A stretch of DNA of 64,000 bases from Gemmatimonadota bacterium. Its GTDB lineage: Bacteria; Gemmatimonadota; Gemmatimonadetes; Gemmatimonadales; Gemmatimonadaceae. Made by a program: the position numbers and the translations under genes. The stretch spans positions 106,373 through 170,372 of the forward strand of contig PLCA01000013.1 of the NCBI GenBank assembly GCA_003134685.1, given 5' to 3'. Positions 9,032 through 19,584 of the stretch are shown in pieces. Position 1 is the first letter of the stretch; each line of letters opens with the position of its first letter. The notes beneath the pieces are model-generated. The model was not told the origin of the DNA and did not search any database. It was given only the letters and a program-made list of their open reading frames with translations.

Positions 9032-9832
9032 ATGAGCGAAGCTCCGGGCAACGAAATGCCGTTCCTGGACCATCTGGAGGAGCTGCGCAGGCGGCTCTTC
9101 TGGATCGGTGGCGCGATTATCCTCGGCGTCGTGATTGGCTTCGCGCTGCTCTCCAGGCTGGACATTATCCGCTTGCTGGAGCGCCCGATTCTGCCGCTGC
9201 TGCACGGGCAGAAGCTCATTTACACGCATCCGGGCACCTCCTTTCACATCCTGCTCAACGCCTCCCTCGCGCTGGGGCTCATTCTCGCTTCGCCGGTGAT
9301 CGTCGGGCAGATCTGGGGCTTCCTGGCGCCCGCGCTGTACGCGCATGAGAAGCGGGTCGTAATCCCCGTGCTCGTCGCGATGGTCGCTCTCTTTCTCGCC
9401 GGCGTGTCGCTCAGCTACTTCGTCGTGCTGCCGCTGACGCTCCAGTTCCTCATGAGCATCGAGTCGACCGCGTTGACGCCGCTGATATCGGCAACGGAGT
9501 ACTTCGACTTCGCGATCAGCATGTGCGTCGCGTTTGGCGTCGTGTTCGAGGTTCCGATCGCGATTCTCGCCCTCACCGCGCTCGGCTTGGTCACTCCGCA
9601 GTTCCTGTCGAAGTACAGAAGGCACGCGGTCGTGGTGTGCCTGACGGCGGCGGCGTTCATCACGCCGGGCGCGGATCCGTATTCCTTGTTCGCGCTCGCG
9701 ATACCGCTCTACGTGCTCTATGAGGTGAGCGTATTCGTCGCGCAGTTTGCGTATCGCAAGCGCAGGAAGCGGCGGGCCAAGCGCGAGGCCGAGGACGCGG
9801 CCGAGTCAGAGAGCGCGGGGGCTCCGGCGTGA
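9032..9832 (+). CDS. tatC: Sec-independent protein translocase TatC
   Basis: TatC is the six-helix membrane subunit of the twin-arginine pathway that recognises RR signal peptides. The N-terminal signature MPFLDHLEELRRRLF is clear, and six hydrophobic segments follow, with a charged C-terminal tail. Length (266) is typical. tatA is not next to it but about 13 kb downstream at 23135. It ends in a TGATG overlap with lptD. Confidence 0.95.
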   Translation: MSEAPGNEMPFLDHLEELRRRLFWIGGAIILGVVIGFALLSRLDIIRLLERPILPLLHGQKLIYTHPGTSFHILLNASLALGLILASPVIVGQIWGFLAPALYAHEKRVVIPVLVAMVALFLAGVSLSYFVVLPLTLQFLMSIESTALTPLISATEYFDFAISMCVAFGVVFEVPIAILALTALGLVTPQFLSKYRRHAVVVCLTAAAFITPGADPYSLFALAIPLYVLYEVSVFVAQFAYRKRRKRRAKREAEDAAESESAGAPA

Positions 9833-12774
9833 TGCGCTACATGCCTCTCGTTGTGTGCGCAGCGCTTACTCTGTCCGCGCCAATGAGTCTTTCGGCCCAA
9901 GTCCGGGTGGTCACTCCGTCGCGGCGCGACACAGTTCGGGCGCGCCCGGACACGTCTCGCCACGACAGCACCGGTATCGATTCCACCAAGCCGAAGGATC
10001 TGCTCAAGTGGAACGAGCCCGATTCTGTCATGCGAGTCCTGATGGCCCGTCCCGGCTACAGCGCGACCCGGTATCAGGGTGACATAGCGGTGTTCAATGC
10101 GCAGACCCATGCACTCCAGCTCGTGGGGAAGAAGGCGGGCGTCAATCGCGACCAGACCATACTCGTGGGCGACAGCATCATCTACAACGATTCGACCAAG
10201 ATCATAGTGGCGCGGGGCGATACCGTGATACTCCGCGATCCCCAGCAGCAGGCCGCCGACGTCATCGCGCGCGGTCGCATGGTGTACAACGTCGAGCATC
10301 ACCGCGGTGTGGTCGAGAACATCTCGACCGCAATCGAAGAGACGGGCCAGCATTGGCTCGTCGGTGGAAAGAACGCCGCCTTCGTGAGCGACACCACGCG
10401 CGGACGCGAGACCGCGTTCTACGTCCGGAACGGCACGATTACCAGCTGCGACGACTCGATTCCCGATTACCATTTTCGGTCGAACGAGATCAAGATGATC
10501 ACGAAGAACATCATGGTTGCCCGGCCGGCGATCCTGTACATCGGCGACGTGCCGATCATGTGGCTTCCGTTCATTTTCCAGGACATTCGCTCGGGCCGCC
10601 GCAGCGGTGTCATCACGCCGCGCTTCGGAGTGAGCGAGCTGTTCCGCAACAGCCCCACGTACCGGCGCCACGTCGAGAACCTCGGCTACTACTTCGCGAT
10701 CAGCGACTACATGGACGCGCAGGTCGCGCTCGATTGGCGCAGCGGAGCGCGACCGACCGTGGGCGATCCGGGTTGGGTCCAGCTGAATGGAGAGATGCAG
10801 TATCGCTGGCTCGACAGGTTCGTGAGCGGCCGGCTTGGGGTGTCGCAACACGACCAGGGCGACGGCTCGAAGAACACGAGCGTGAGCTGGAGCCATTCGC
10901 AGGCTTTTTCCCAAAGCACTCACTTTACCACGAACATCAACTACGTCAGCAACACGTTCGTTCAGAGGACCTCGGCGTTCAATCCGGCGGCGGTCCTCGC
11001 CAGCATTAACTCGAGTGCGAACTACGACACCAAGATAGGTCCCGCCTCACTGAGCCTGGGCGGCACACGAACGCAGCACCCGGGACGAACCGAGGTCGAG
11101 CAGAGCTTTCCGAACTTCAGCATCACGGTTCCAACACTGTCGCCGGTCTCGTGGTTCGACTGGTCGCCCGGCTTCAGCGTGTCGACGAACCAGATCCTCA
11201 ACAGCGACCAGGGTGCCGAGTTTCCCTACCGGTACTTCACGAACCAGACGGGACTGCCGGACAGCGTTCGTCGAGTACTCAACTCGCGCAATACCGGCTC
11301 GAGCTTCAACACACCCATCAGAATCGGCGGCTTCACTTGGAGCAATTCATTCACCCTCGCCGATCAGGAGAATGATGCTCCCGCGTCGGTCAAAGTGACG
11401 GATGTAAACGACTCGTCGAAGGTAACGCCCACGATATTCGCCAAGACGTTCTCGACCCAAATCGATTGGCAGACCGGCATCAACCTCCCCGCCTTCCTCC
11501 AGAGCTCCCTGAAAGTGTCACCGTCGGTGTCATTCGGGAACGTCGACGGACACAGCTATTGGCGGCGCACACAATTGGACGGCGGGAAGCTTGTTCACCA
11601 GACGAAGCGGCCCACCATCGGTCTCAGCGCGTCACCCACGCTCTTCGCGCTCTTTCCCGGTTTTGGCCCGGTGTTGCGGTTTCGTCATTCCATCACGCCC
11701 ATCATCAGCTATGGCTACTCGCCGGCCGCAAACATCAGCGACGAGTACCTCCATTCGCTGAACACGAGCCGGCAGGGGTATCTGGGCGCGCTGGCGCAGA
11801 ACAGAGTGAGCCTGGGACTGTCCCACGTGCTGGAAGCGAAGCTCAAGTCCAGCGATACGAGCAGCACGGCGGAGCCGAGGAAGATAAAAATCCTGTCCAT
11901 GAATTTCTCCTCTCTGGCGTACGATTTCGAGCGAGCGCGCCAGACCCATCGCTCCGGGTTCGCCACCGACGCCATAAGCTCCGATTTCTCGACCGATCTC
12001 ATCCCCAGCTTTCACGGAGGGGTCCACTACTCGCTCTACCAGGGAGACATCCTGAGCGACACTGCGCGGTTCAAGCCGTTCCGCGAGAGCATCGACGCGG
12101 GCTTCACCATCAACTCGCAGTCGGGAATCTTCGGGGCCATTAGCAGAGTGTTTGGCCGGGCAGTCCCGCAGCAGAACCCGCAGATCGAGCGCGTGGAAAA
12201 GAGTCCGGACGACGCGCAGGCGAGCGCGGTGGCATCGACGCCGGTCGCGGGCATTTCAGCGAGAAACCGTCAGTACAACATTCCGGAGACGCAGGGCTGG
12301 TCGGCGACCCTTCAGTACAGCTCGAGCCGCCAGCGTCCTCCGACGGGCAACGCGACAATAGTCGACAACAATCCGGCGGTCAAATGCGCCCCGGCTATAT
12401 CGAACCCGATCATATACCAGCAGTGCATTGAGGCCGAATCCGCGAACCCCAACGGCGGTGTACCGCTGCCGGCCGCCACGGCCGGTGGCGCTTTCTTTCG
12501 GACGCCCGCGCGAGACAACCTGAATTCGAACATGAGCTTCCACCTGACGCCGAATTGGGCCGGATCCTGGAGCACGAACTATGACTTCCAGGCGCATAAG
12601 TTCGGAAGCCACGTTGTCACTCTTCAGCGGGCGCTGCACGACTGGAAGGCGATCTTTGCCTTCACGCAAGCTCCCAACGGGAACTTCGCTTTCAACTTCT
12701 TCATTGCCCTCACCGCCGAGCCCGATCTAAAATTCAACTATGACAAGCAGACGTACCGCCCGATAGCCCCCTGA
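9832..12774 (+). CDS. lptD: LptD-like LPS assembly outer-membrane protein
   Basis: A signal peptide (MRYMPLVVCAALTLSAPMSLSAQ) is followed by an OstA/LptA-like N-terminal domain (about residues 60-190: YQGDIAVFNAQTHALQLVGKKAG...DVIARGRMVYNVEHHRGVV) and a very long beta-rich C-terminal barrel. The transition PIMWLPFIFQDIRSGRRSGVITPRFG is characteristic of LptD. The protein inserts LPS into the outer leaflet. At 980 residues it is longer than E. coli LptD (784). The start is ATG 9832; the track's GTG at 9829 lies inside the overlap. Confidence 0.88.
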   Translation: MRYMPLVVCAALTLSAPMSLSAQVRVVTPSRRDTVRARPDTSRHDSTGIDSTKPKDLLKWNEPDSVMRVLMARPGYSATRYQGDIAVFNAQTHALQLVGKKAGVNRDQTILVGDSIIYNDSTKIIVARGDTVILRDPQQQAADVIARGRMVYNVEHHRGVVENISTAIEETGQHWLVGGKNAAFVSDTTRGRETAFYVRNGTITSCDDSIPDYHFRSNEIKMITKNIMVARPAILYIGDVPIMWLPFIFQDIRSGRRSGVITPRFGVSELFRNSPTYRRHVENLGYYFAISDYMDAQVALDWRSGARPTVGDPGWVQLNGEMQYRWLDRFVSGRLGVSQHDQGDGSKNTSVSWSHSQAFSQSTHFTTNINYVSNTFVQRTSAFNPAAVLASINSSANYDTKIGPASLSLGGTRTQHPGRTEVEQSFPNFSITVPTLSPVSWFDWSPGFSVSTNQILNSDQGAEFPYRYFTNQTGLPDSVRRVLNSRNTGSSFNTPIRIGGFTWSNSFTLADQENDAPASVKVTDVNDSSKVTPTIFAKTFSTQIDWQTGINLPAFLQSSLKVSPSVSFGNVDGHSYWRRTQLDGGKLVHQTKRPTIGLSASPTLFALFPGFGPVLRFRHSITPIISYGYSPAANISDEYLHSLNTSRQGYLGALAQNRVSLGLSHVLEAKLKSSDTSSTAEPRKIKILSMNFSSLAYDFERARQTHRSGFATDAISSDFSTDLIPSFHGGVHYSLYQGDILSDTARFKPFRESIDAGFTINSQSGIFGAISRVFGRAVPQQNPQIERVEKSPDDAQASAVASTPVAGISARNRQYNIPETQGWSATLQYSSSRQRPPTGNATIVDNNPAVKCAPAISNPIIYQQCIEAESANPNGGVPLPAATAGGAFFRTPARDNLNSNMSFHLTPNWAGSWSTNYDFQAHKFGSHVVTLQRALHDWKAIFAFTQAPNGNFAFNFFIALTAEPDLKFNYDKQTYRPIAP

Positions 12775-12776
12775 AG

Positions 12777-13859
12777 TTGACCCAACGGCTCAACATCACG
12801 AATGGAGACAGCGCCGCCGCCACCCTGAGCGAGGCCGGCGTCGAAGGCAAGATCATACCCTGGCGCGACGTGCTCCACGAGGGACCCGTTGATTCGTCGC
12901 TCTCGCTCGAGGCGCTGAGCAAGGAGCGCGCGCGGTTCATCTCGGAGCAGGGGTGGGATGATTTCGCGCACGTGAGCGGAAGCTTCACGGAGCGCGATCG
13001 AGTGATCCGGCATCTGGATTACTTCGACGAGGTGGTGCTCTGGTTCGAGGATGACCTATACGACCAGCTGCAGCTCATACAGCTCCTCGACTTTCTCGCG
13101 CGCGGCGCCGCTCGTGGGAAGACGCTCTCGGTGATCGTGGTGGATGGGTACATCCCACCGCTCTCGGCCACCCAGCTGAAGCATCTGGACAAAACGCGTC
13201 CACGCGTGACGCAAGAACAGCTCGAGCTGGCGAAGCGGGCGTGGAAGGCGTTCGGGTCGGCCGACCCGACTTCGATCTCGAAGCTCCTCGACGAGAGCAC
13301 ATCTGCTCTTCCGTACCTTGCCCCCGCTCTGAGACGGCATCTCGAGGAGTTTCCATCTTCGGTCAACGGACTGTCCCGCTCCGAGCATGAGGCGCTCACC
13401 GCGATCGGTGCCGGGCACTCGACCCCCGTCGCCGCATTCCTCGAGGTTGCCACAAAACAGGAGAGCATCTTCCTCGGAGACATCGTCTTCTATTCGTACC
13501 TGGAGAGACTGAGCGGCAAGAAGGACGCGCTCGTCACCTGGAAGGATGGAACGCCGGTGATCGCTCCGACGTCGGAGAGAGCGCGCGAGTTCGTGGAGGG
13601 CGAGCTGATGCTGACGTCGCTCGGGCGCGAAGTGCTCGCGGGAAACAAGGATTGGCACAGCATCCACAACAGAACTCGATGGCTGGGCGGAGTGGAGATC
13701 ATTCCGGGCGAAGAAGGGTGGCGCTGGGATCCTGCCCAGCGACTCATGCGTCGGGGTGTCGCGGCAAGCTCACGGAAGCGTGGTGCCGCGAAAAAGACAA
13801 AGAGCGGTGCCCCGAAGAAGCGTATCCCCGCCAGGCGCGCTCCTCGAAAAAAGAAATGA
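12777..13859 (+). CDS. DUF1835-domain protein with basic tail
   Basis: The N-terminal 120 residues (LNITNGDSAAATLSEAGVEGKIIPWRDVLHEGPV) match the DUF1835 family, whose function is unknown. A middle region with LSRSEHEAL and IFLGDIVFYSYLERL resembles the C-terminal part commonly found with it. The last 30 residues are Lys/Arg-rich (KKTKSGAPKKR...), which suggests binding to nucleic acid, though this is inference. The start is TTG two bases after lptD ends. It overlaps hutH by ATGA, so it may be read with either neighbour. Confidence 0.7.
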   Translation: MTQRLNITNGDSAAATLSEAGVEGKIIPWRDVLHEGPVDSSLSLEALSKERARFISEQGWDDFAHVSGSFTERDRVIRHLDYFDEVVLWFEDDLYDQLQLIQLLDFLARGAARGKTLSVIVVDGYIPPLSATQLKHLDKTRPRVTQEQLELAKRAWKAFGSADPTSISKLLDESTSALPYLAPALRRHLEEFPSSVNGLSRSEHEALTAIGAGHSTPVAAFLEVATKQESIFLGDIVFYSYLERLSGKKDALVTWKDGTPVIAPTSERAREFVEGELMLTSLGREVLAGNKDWHSIHNRTRWLGGVEIIPGEEGWRWDPAQRLMRRGVAASSRKRGAAKKTKSGAPKKRIPARRAPRKKK

Positions 13860-15372
13860 CAGAGAAACTTCTCATCAACGGTGACACGCTCACCGTCGAT
13901 GAAGCCTACGCAGTGGCAGCCGAGCGGCTGCGCGTCAGCTTGGCGCCGAAAGCCCGCGAGCGAATGCTCCGCACCCGCGCCGTCGTGGACGACATCGTGC
14001 GCAGCAACGCCGTCGTCTACGGAGTCACCACGGGTTTCGGAAAGCTCTCAGAGGTCGCGATTCCGCCCGACAAGCTGGCCCAGCTGCAGGTGAACGTCGT
14101 GCGCAGCCACGCCGCGGGAGTCGGAGACCGCCTGCCGGAGCGCGAGGTGAGAGCGATGATGCTCCTCCGCGCCAACGTGATCGCAAAGGGCTACTCGGGC
14201 GCGCGTCCGGAACTCGTCGATCTCATTCTCGAGATGCTGAACGGCGATGTCTATCCGCCGATTCCCGAGCAGGGGAGCGTTGGCGCGAGCGGTGATCTCG
14301 CGCCGCTGGCTCACCTCGCGCTCTCTCTCATCGGCGAGGGCACGCTGATCAAGGGCGATCGCGAAGACTCGGCGGCGAAGCTTCTGCGTGAGATTGGCGC
14401 GAAGCCGGTGGTTCTCGCGCCGAAGGAAGGGATCACGCTCATCAATGGAACTCAAGCTCATACGGCCGTGGCGCTCATCGCGCTCGTCCACGCCCGCGCT
14501 CTCTGGCGCACCGCCCACGTGGCAGGCGCAATGTCGCTCGAGGCTCTGCTCGGCACCCCGGTCGCCTTCGACGAAAGAATTCACGATGCCCGCGGCCAGA
14601 AAGGGCAATCTCGTTCTGCGGCGCTGCTTCGCGACCTGCTCGCGGACAGCGAGCTGCGTGAGTCGCACCGGCACGGCGATCCACGCGTGCAGGATCCCTA
14701 CGCGCTCCGATGCATGCCGCAGGTGCACGGACCGGTGCTCGACGCGCTCGACTTCATTGACGAGGCGGTGTCGAGAGAGCTCAACGCGGCGACCGATAAT
14801 CCGCTCGTCTTCGAGAATGGCGAGACGCTGAGCGGCGGAAACTTTCACGGACTTACAGTCGCGATGGCGCTCGACTTCCTCGCGATCGTGCTGACCCACA
14901 TGGCGACGATGGCGGAGCGGCGTATAGACAGACTGGTCCATCCCGATCTCAACCAGGGTTTGCCGGCGTTTCTTTCGCCGGACCCGGGCGTCAATTCCGG
15001 CTTCATGATGGCACAAGTCACAGCCGCCGCACTCGCGAGTGAGTGCAAGGTGCTCTCGCATCCCGCGAGCGTGGACACGATCCCCACGGACGGCAGCAAG
15101 GAAGACGTCGTCCCAATGGCAATGGGCGCCGCGTGGAAGGCGCGGCGCGTTCTTCGCAATCTGGAGAACATTCTGGCGATCGAGCTGATGTGCGGAGCGC
15201 AGGCAATCGACTTCAGGGCGCCGCTGCGTCCCGGCCAAGGCGTGCGCACTGCGCACCAGCGTGTGCGCGCGATCGTGCCGAGGCTCGAGGGCGACCGCGT
15301 GCTGAGCGGCGACATCTCGGCACTCCGTAACGCTGTCTCGGAGATGCGCTTCGCCGACATTGGCACCGTGAC

Positions 15373-15376
<4 letters not shown>
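13856..15376 (+). CDS. hutH: Histidine ammonia-lyase
   Basis: HutH removes ammonia from histidine to give urocanate. The MIO cofactor-forming Ala-Ser-Gly is in [17 protein letters not shown] (about residue 145), and YGVTTGFG near residue 55 is the conserved loop Tyr. Length (506) is normal. The track begins at 13652 inside the upstream gene; the true start is ATG 13856 in an ATGA overlap. hutU follows with another ATGA overlap. Confidence 0.95.
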
Positions 15377-17076
<1,700 letters not shown>

Positions 17077-17077
17077 C

Positions 17078-18079
17078 ATGCTCACCAGTGAGTTCAAGCC
17101 GTGGCACGTACCGATCTTCCTGGCCAAGTACGCATACCTCACCGCCACGCGGCGTCCGGTCCTCGTTTCTTTCGAGGTCACGAAGCGCTGCAACGCCCGC
17201 TGCGACTTCTGCGACTACTGGAAGACTGATCCGTCAGCCAAGGCTGCCGAGATAAACTCTTTCGCTGCGGCCGCCAGGTTCTTCAACCCGATGGTCATCA
17301 CATTCACCGGCGGCGAGCCGACGCTGAGAGGCGACCTCGAAGACTTGGTGGCAGGGGTGAACGGCGCGGTGAGGCTCAAATACATGACGCTTCTTACGCA
17401 TGGCGGAATGCTCTCGCCGGAGCGTTCCCGCTCCCTCTGGAAGGCTGGCATCAATCAATTCAACATCTCGCTCGACTTTCTCGATGAGCGGCACGACCGC
17501 GCGCGCGGTATTCCCGGCCTCACCAGCAAGATCATGCGGACAATTCCAAGAATGCGCGAGATCGGGATCACCGGCATCCGATTCAACACCGTGATCAAGC
17601 GCGACAATCTGGATCAACTGATGCCGATCGTCCAGCGTGCGCGCGAGCTGGGCTGCGGTGTCAACTTCAGCTGCTACACCGACTCCAAGAACGGCAACAC
17701 CGAGGGCCTCATCGAGCGCGCCCAGACGCGCGAGCTGGAAGAAACGGTGCGGGAGCTGCTCGCATTCAAGCGGCAGACGCGCGGGGTCATCACCAACTCG
17801 GACTACTACCTGGAGCAAATTCCCCGCTACGTGCGGGGCGAGATCATCGAGCCTTGCCGCTCCGGAATGCGGACCATTCACATCGATCCCCTCGGGCGCG
17901 TCAAGCGTTGCCCCGATTTCCCGACCGACTTCCATTGGACGGAATTTCGTAAGTACGAACCGATCGACTGCAACGCATGCTTCTACGCGTGTCGCGGCGA
18001 GGCGCAGGCTCCGCTCCGCTTTTCTCGCGTGCTGGATGTGATGGCGTCGCCGGCGCCACTGGTTGGGCAACATGCTTGA
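17078..18079 (+). CDS. Radical SAM protein with C-terminal SPASM-like cysteines
   Basis: The motif CNARCDFC (CxxxCxxC, about residues 36-43) binds the SAM-reducing [4Fe-4S] cluster, and FTGGEPTLR is the glycine-rich SAM site. A C-terminal set of Cys residues (EPCRSG, VKRCPDF, DCNACFYACRGE) resembles SPASM/Twitch auxiliary-cluster domains of peptide-modifying or HpnH-like enzymes. It begins one base after hutU and precedes hutI, so it looks like part of the hut operon, where such a gene is not standard. The substrate is unknown; no precursor-peptide gene was seen next to it. Confidence 0.82.
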   Translation: MLTSEFKPWHVPIFLAKYAYLTATRRPVLVSFEVTKRCNARCDFCDYWKTDPSAKAAEINSFAAAARFFNPMVITFTGGEPTLRGDLEDLVAGVNGAVRLKYMTLLTHGGMLSPERSRSLWKAGINQFNISLDFLDERHDRARGIPGLTSKIMRTIPRMREIGITGIRFNTVIKRDNLDQLMPIVQRARELGCGVNFSCYTDSKNGNTEGLIERAQTRELEETVRELLAFKRQTRGVITNSDYYLEQIPRYVRGEIIEPCRSGMRTIHIDPLGRVKRCPDFPTDFHWTEFRKYEPIDCNACFYACRGEAQAPLRFSRVLDVMASPAPLVGQHA

Positions 18080-18250
18080 TGGAGGCGACGATCCGAGCAC
18101 AACCAACAAAGGTCGCTGTGGCCCTCATGGCACAGGCAAATACAATTCGTTTTTCTCTCACGCCTGTGAGGTCGGTCCCGTTGCAGTTAGCGCGCGGCGA
18201 AACGGCGAGAAGCGGGCAGCGGGCGGCAGCGTAGTTATCAGTTACACTCA
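18080..18250 (+). other. Gap between radical SAM gene and hutI
   Basis: This 171-base stretch contains two overlapping short reading frames from the track (17977-18234 and 18063-18257) with no recognisable product. I see no strong hairpin or repeat. It may hold a separate promoter for hutI, but no clear -35/-10 pair stands out. Confidence 0.4.
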
Positions 18251-19561
18251 ATGCTGAACGATCTCCTCTTTGTGAACGCCGCGCAGATCGTCACCTGCAC
18301 CGGCCCGGCCCGAGCACGAAAAGGAAAGGAGATGCGCGACGCCGGTATCCTGACGAACACCGCGGTCGCCGTCAGCAGCGGACGCATCGCGATGATCGGT
18401 GCGGCGTGCGATCTCCTGCGCGCCTATCCGGACGCCGAAGTAGTCGATTGCCACGGAGGTGTGCTCACTCCGGGCCTGGTCGATTCGCATACCCACGCCG
18501 TATTCGGCAAGCCGAGGTTCGAGGAGCACGAGCTGCGCGCGGAAGGCTTCGACTACATGGAGATCGCAAAGCGTGGGGGCGGAATCCACGCTTCGGTTCG
18601 CGACTTTCGCGAGCGCAGCGAGGAGGACCTTTTCAAGCTCGCGCTGACGCGCCTGAAGGAGTTGGCCTCTTACGGAACCACCACCCTCGAGATCAAGAGC
18701 GGCTACGGCCTCTCCGTTGAAGACGAGCTGAAGGCGCTCCGTGTGATCGGACGACTTGCCGAGCGCCAGCCGATGCGCATCGTGCCGACGTGGCTCGGCG
18801 CGCACGAAATCCCCCATGAATACCGGACCAGCGAAGCGCGGCGCGGCGAGTTCATCGATCTCCTGATCAAGACCCTTCTGCCCAAGGTCGTCGCGCAGGG
18901 CATTGCGCGCTTTGCCGACGTCTTCTGCGAGCCGGGGGTGTTCACGATCGACGAGGCGCGTCGAATTCTCGAAGCGTCGCGCCAGGCCGGACTCGGCATC
19001 AAGATCCACGCTGATGAGCTCAAGCCATGCGGCGGAGCAGAGCTGGCCGCTTCACTCCAGGCGGTATCGGCCGACCATCTCGCCGCAATCTCCGAGAGCG
19101 GAATCGCGGCGCTCGCCAGCTCGAACACGGTGGCGACGCTCCTGCCCGGCACAATGCTCTTCCTTGGCAAGGCCAAGCAGGCGCCGGCCCGCGCACTGAT
19201 CGATGCCGGTGCGGCGGTCGCTCTCGCCAGCGACTTCAACCCCGGCACCTCCCCAACGGTTAACTTTCCATTGATGCTAACGCTCGGTGTAAGTCAGCTA
19301 CGCATGAGCCTCGCGGAAGTCCTCATCGCCGCGACGGCAAATGGGGCGGCTGCGGTGGGAATTGCGGGAGAGGTCGGGCAGATTGCGCCGGGCTTTGCCG
19401 CCGATCTCGCGCTCTTCGCAATCACCGACGCGCGGGAGTTGCCATACTGGTACGGCGCACGTCTTTGTGTGGGGTCGTGGAAGGCTGGCGCGCCTTGTCA
19501 CCCCTATGAAAGCGGAAGTAACTTGAACGTTCGTCCCCCGGAGGCCGTGCCTACCGGGTAA
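18251..19561 (+). CDS. hutI: Imidazolonepropionase
   Basis: HutI hydrolyses imidazolone-propionate to formiminoglutamate. It is an amidohydrolase with the metal site VDSHTHAVFG (about residue 80), the second metal/substrate region KIHADELKPCGGAELAASL, and SDFNPGTSPT near the C-terminal side of the barrel. Length (436) is slightly above the usual 400-420. It is separated from the rest of the hut genes by 171 bases. hutG or hutF for the last step is not in the window. Confidence 0.94.
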   Translation: MLNDLLFVNAAQIVTCTGPARARKGKEMRDAGILTNTAVAVSSGRIAMIGAACDLLRAYPDAEVVDCHGGVLTPGLVDSHTHAVFGKPRFEEHELRAEGFDYMEIAKRGGGIHASVRDFRERSEEDLFKLALTRLKELASYGTTTLEIKSGYGLSVEDELKALRVIGRLAERQPMRIVPTWLGAHEIPHEYRTSEARRGEFIDLLIKTLLPKVVAQGIARFADVFCEPGVFTIDEARRILEASRQAGLGIKIHADELKPCGGAELAASLQAVSADHLAAISESGIAALASSNTVATLLPGTMLFLGKAKQAPARALIDAGAAVALASDFNPGTSPTVNFPLMLTLGVSQLRMSLAEVLIAATANGAAAVGIAGEVGQIAPGFAADLALFAITDARELPYWYGARLCVGSWKAGAPCHPYESGSNLNVRPPEAVPTG

Positions 19562-19584
19562 GTCCTTTTTGCCCGGCGCCCTTA

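Noticed and set aside
18063-18257. Short frames between the radical SAM gene and hutI as a possible precursor peptide
   Set aside because: The frames overlap the flanking genes and have no leader-like or Cys/Gly-rich core pattern, so a modified-peptide precursor is not supported.
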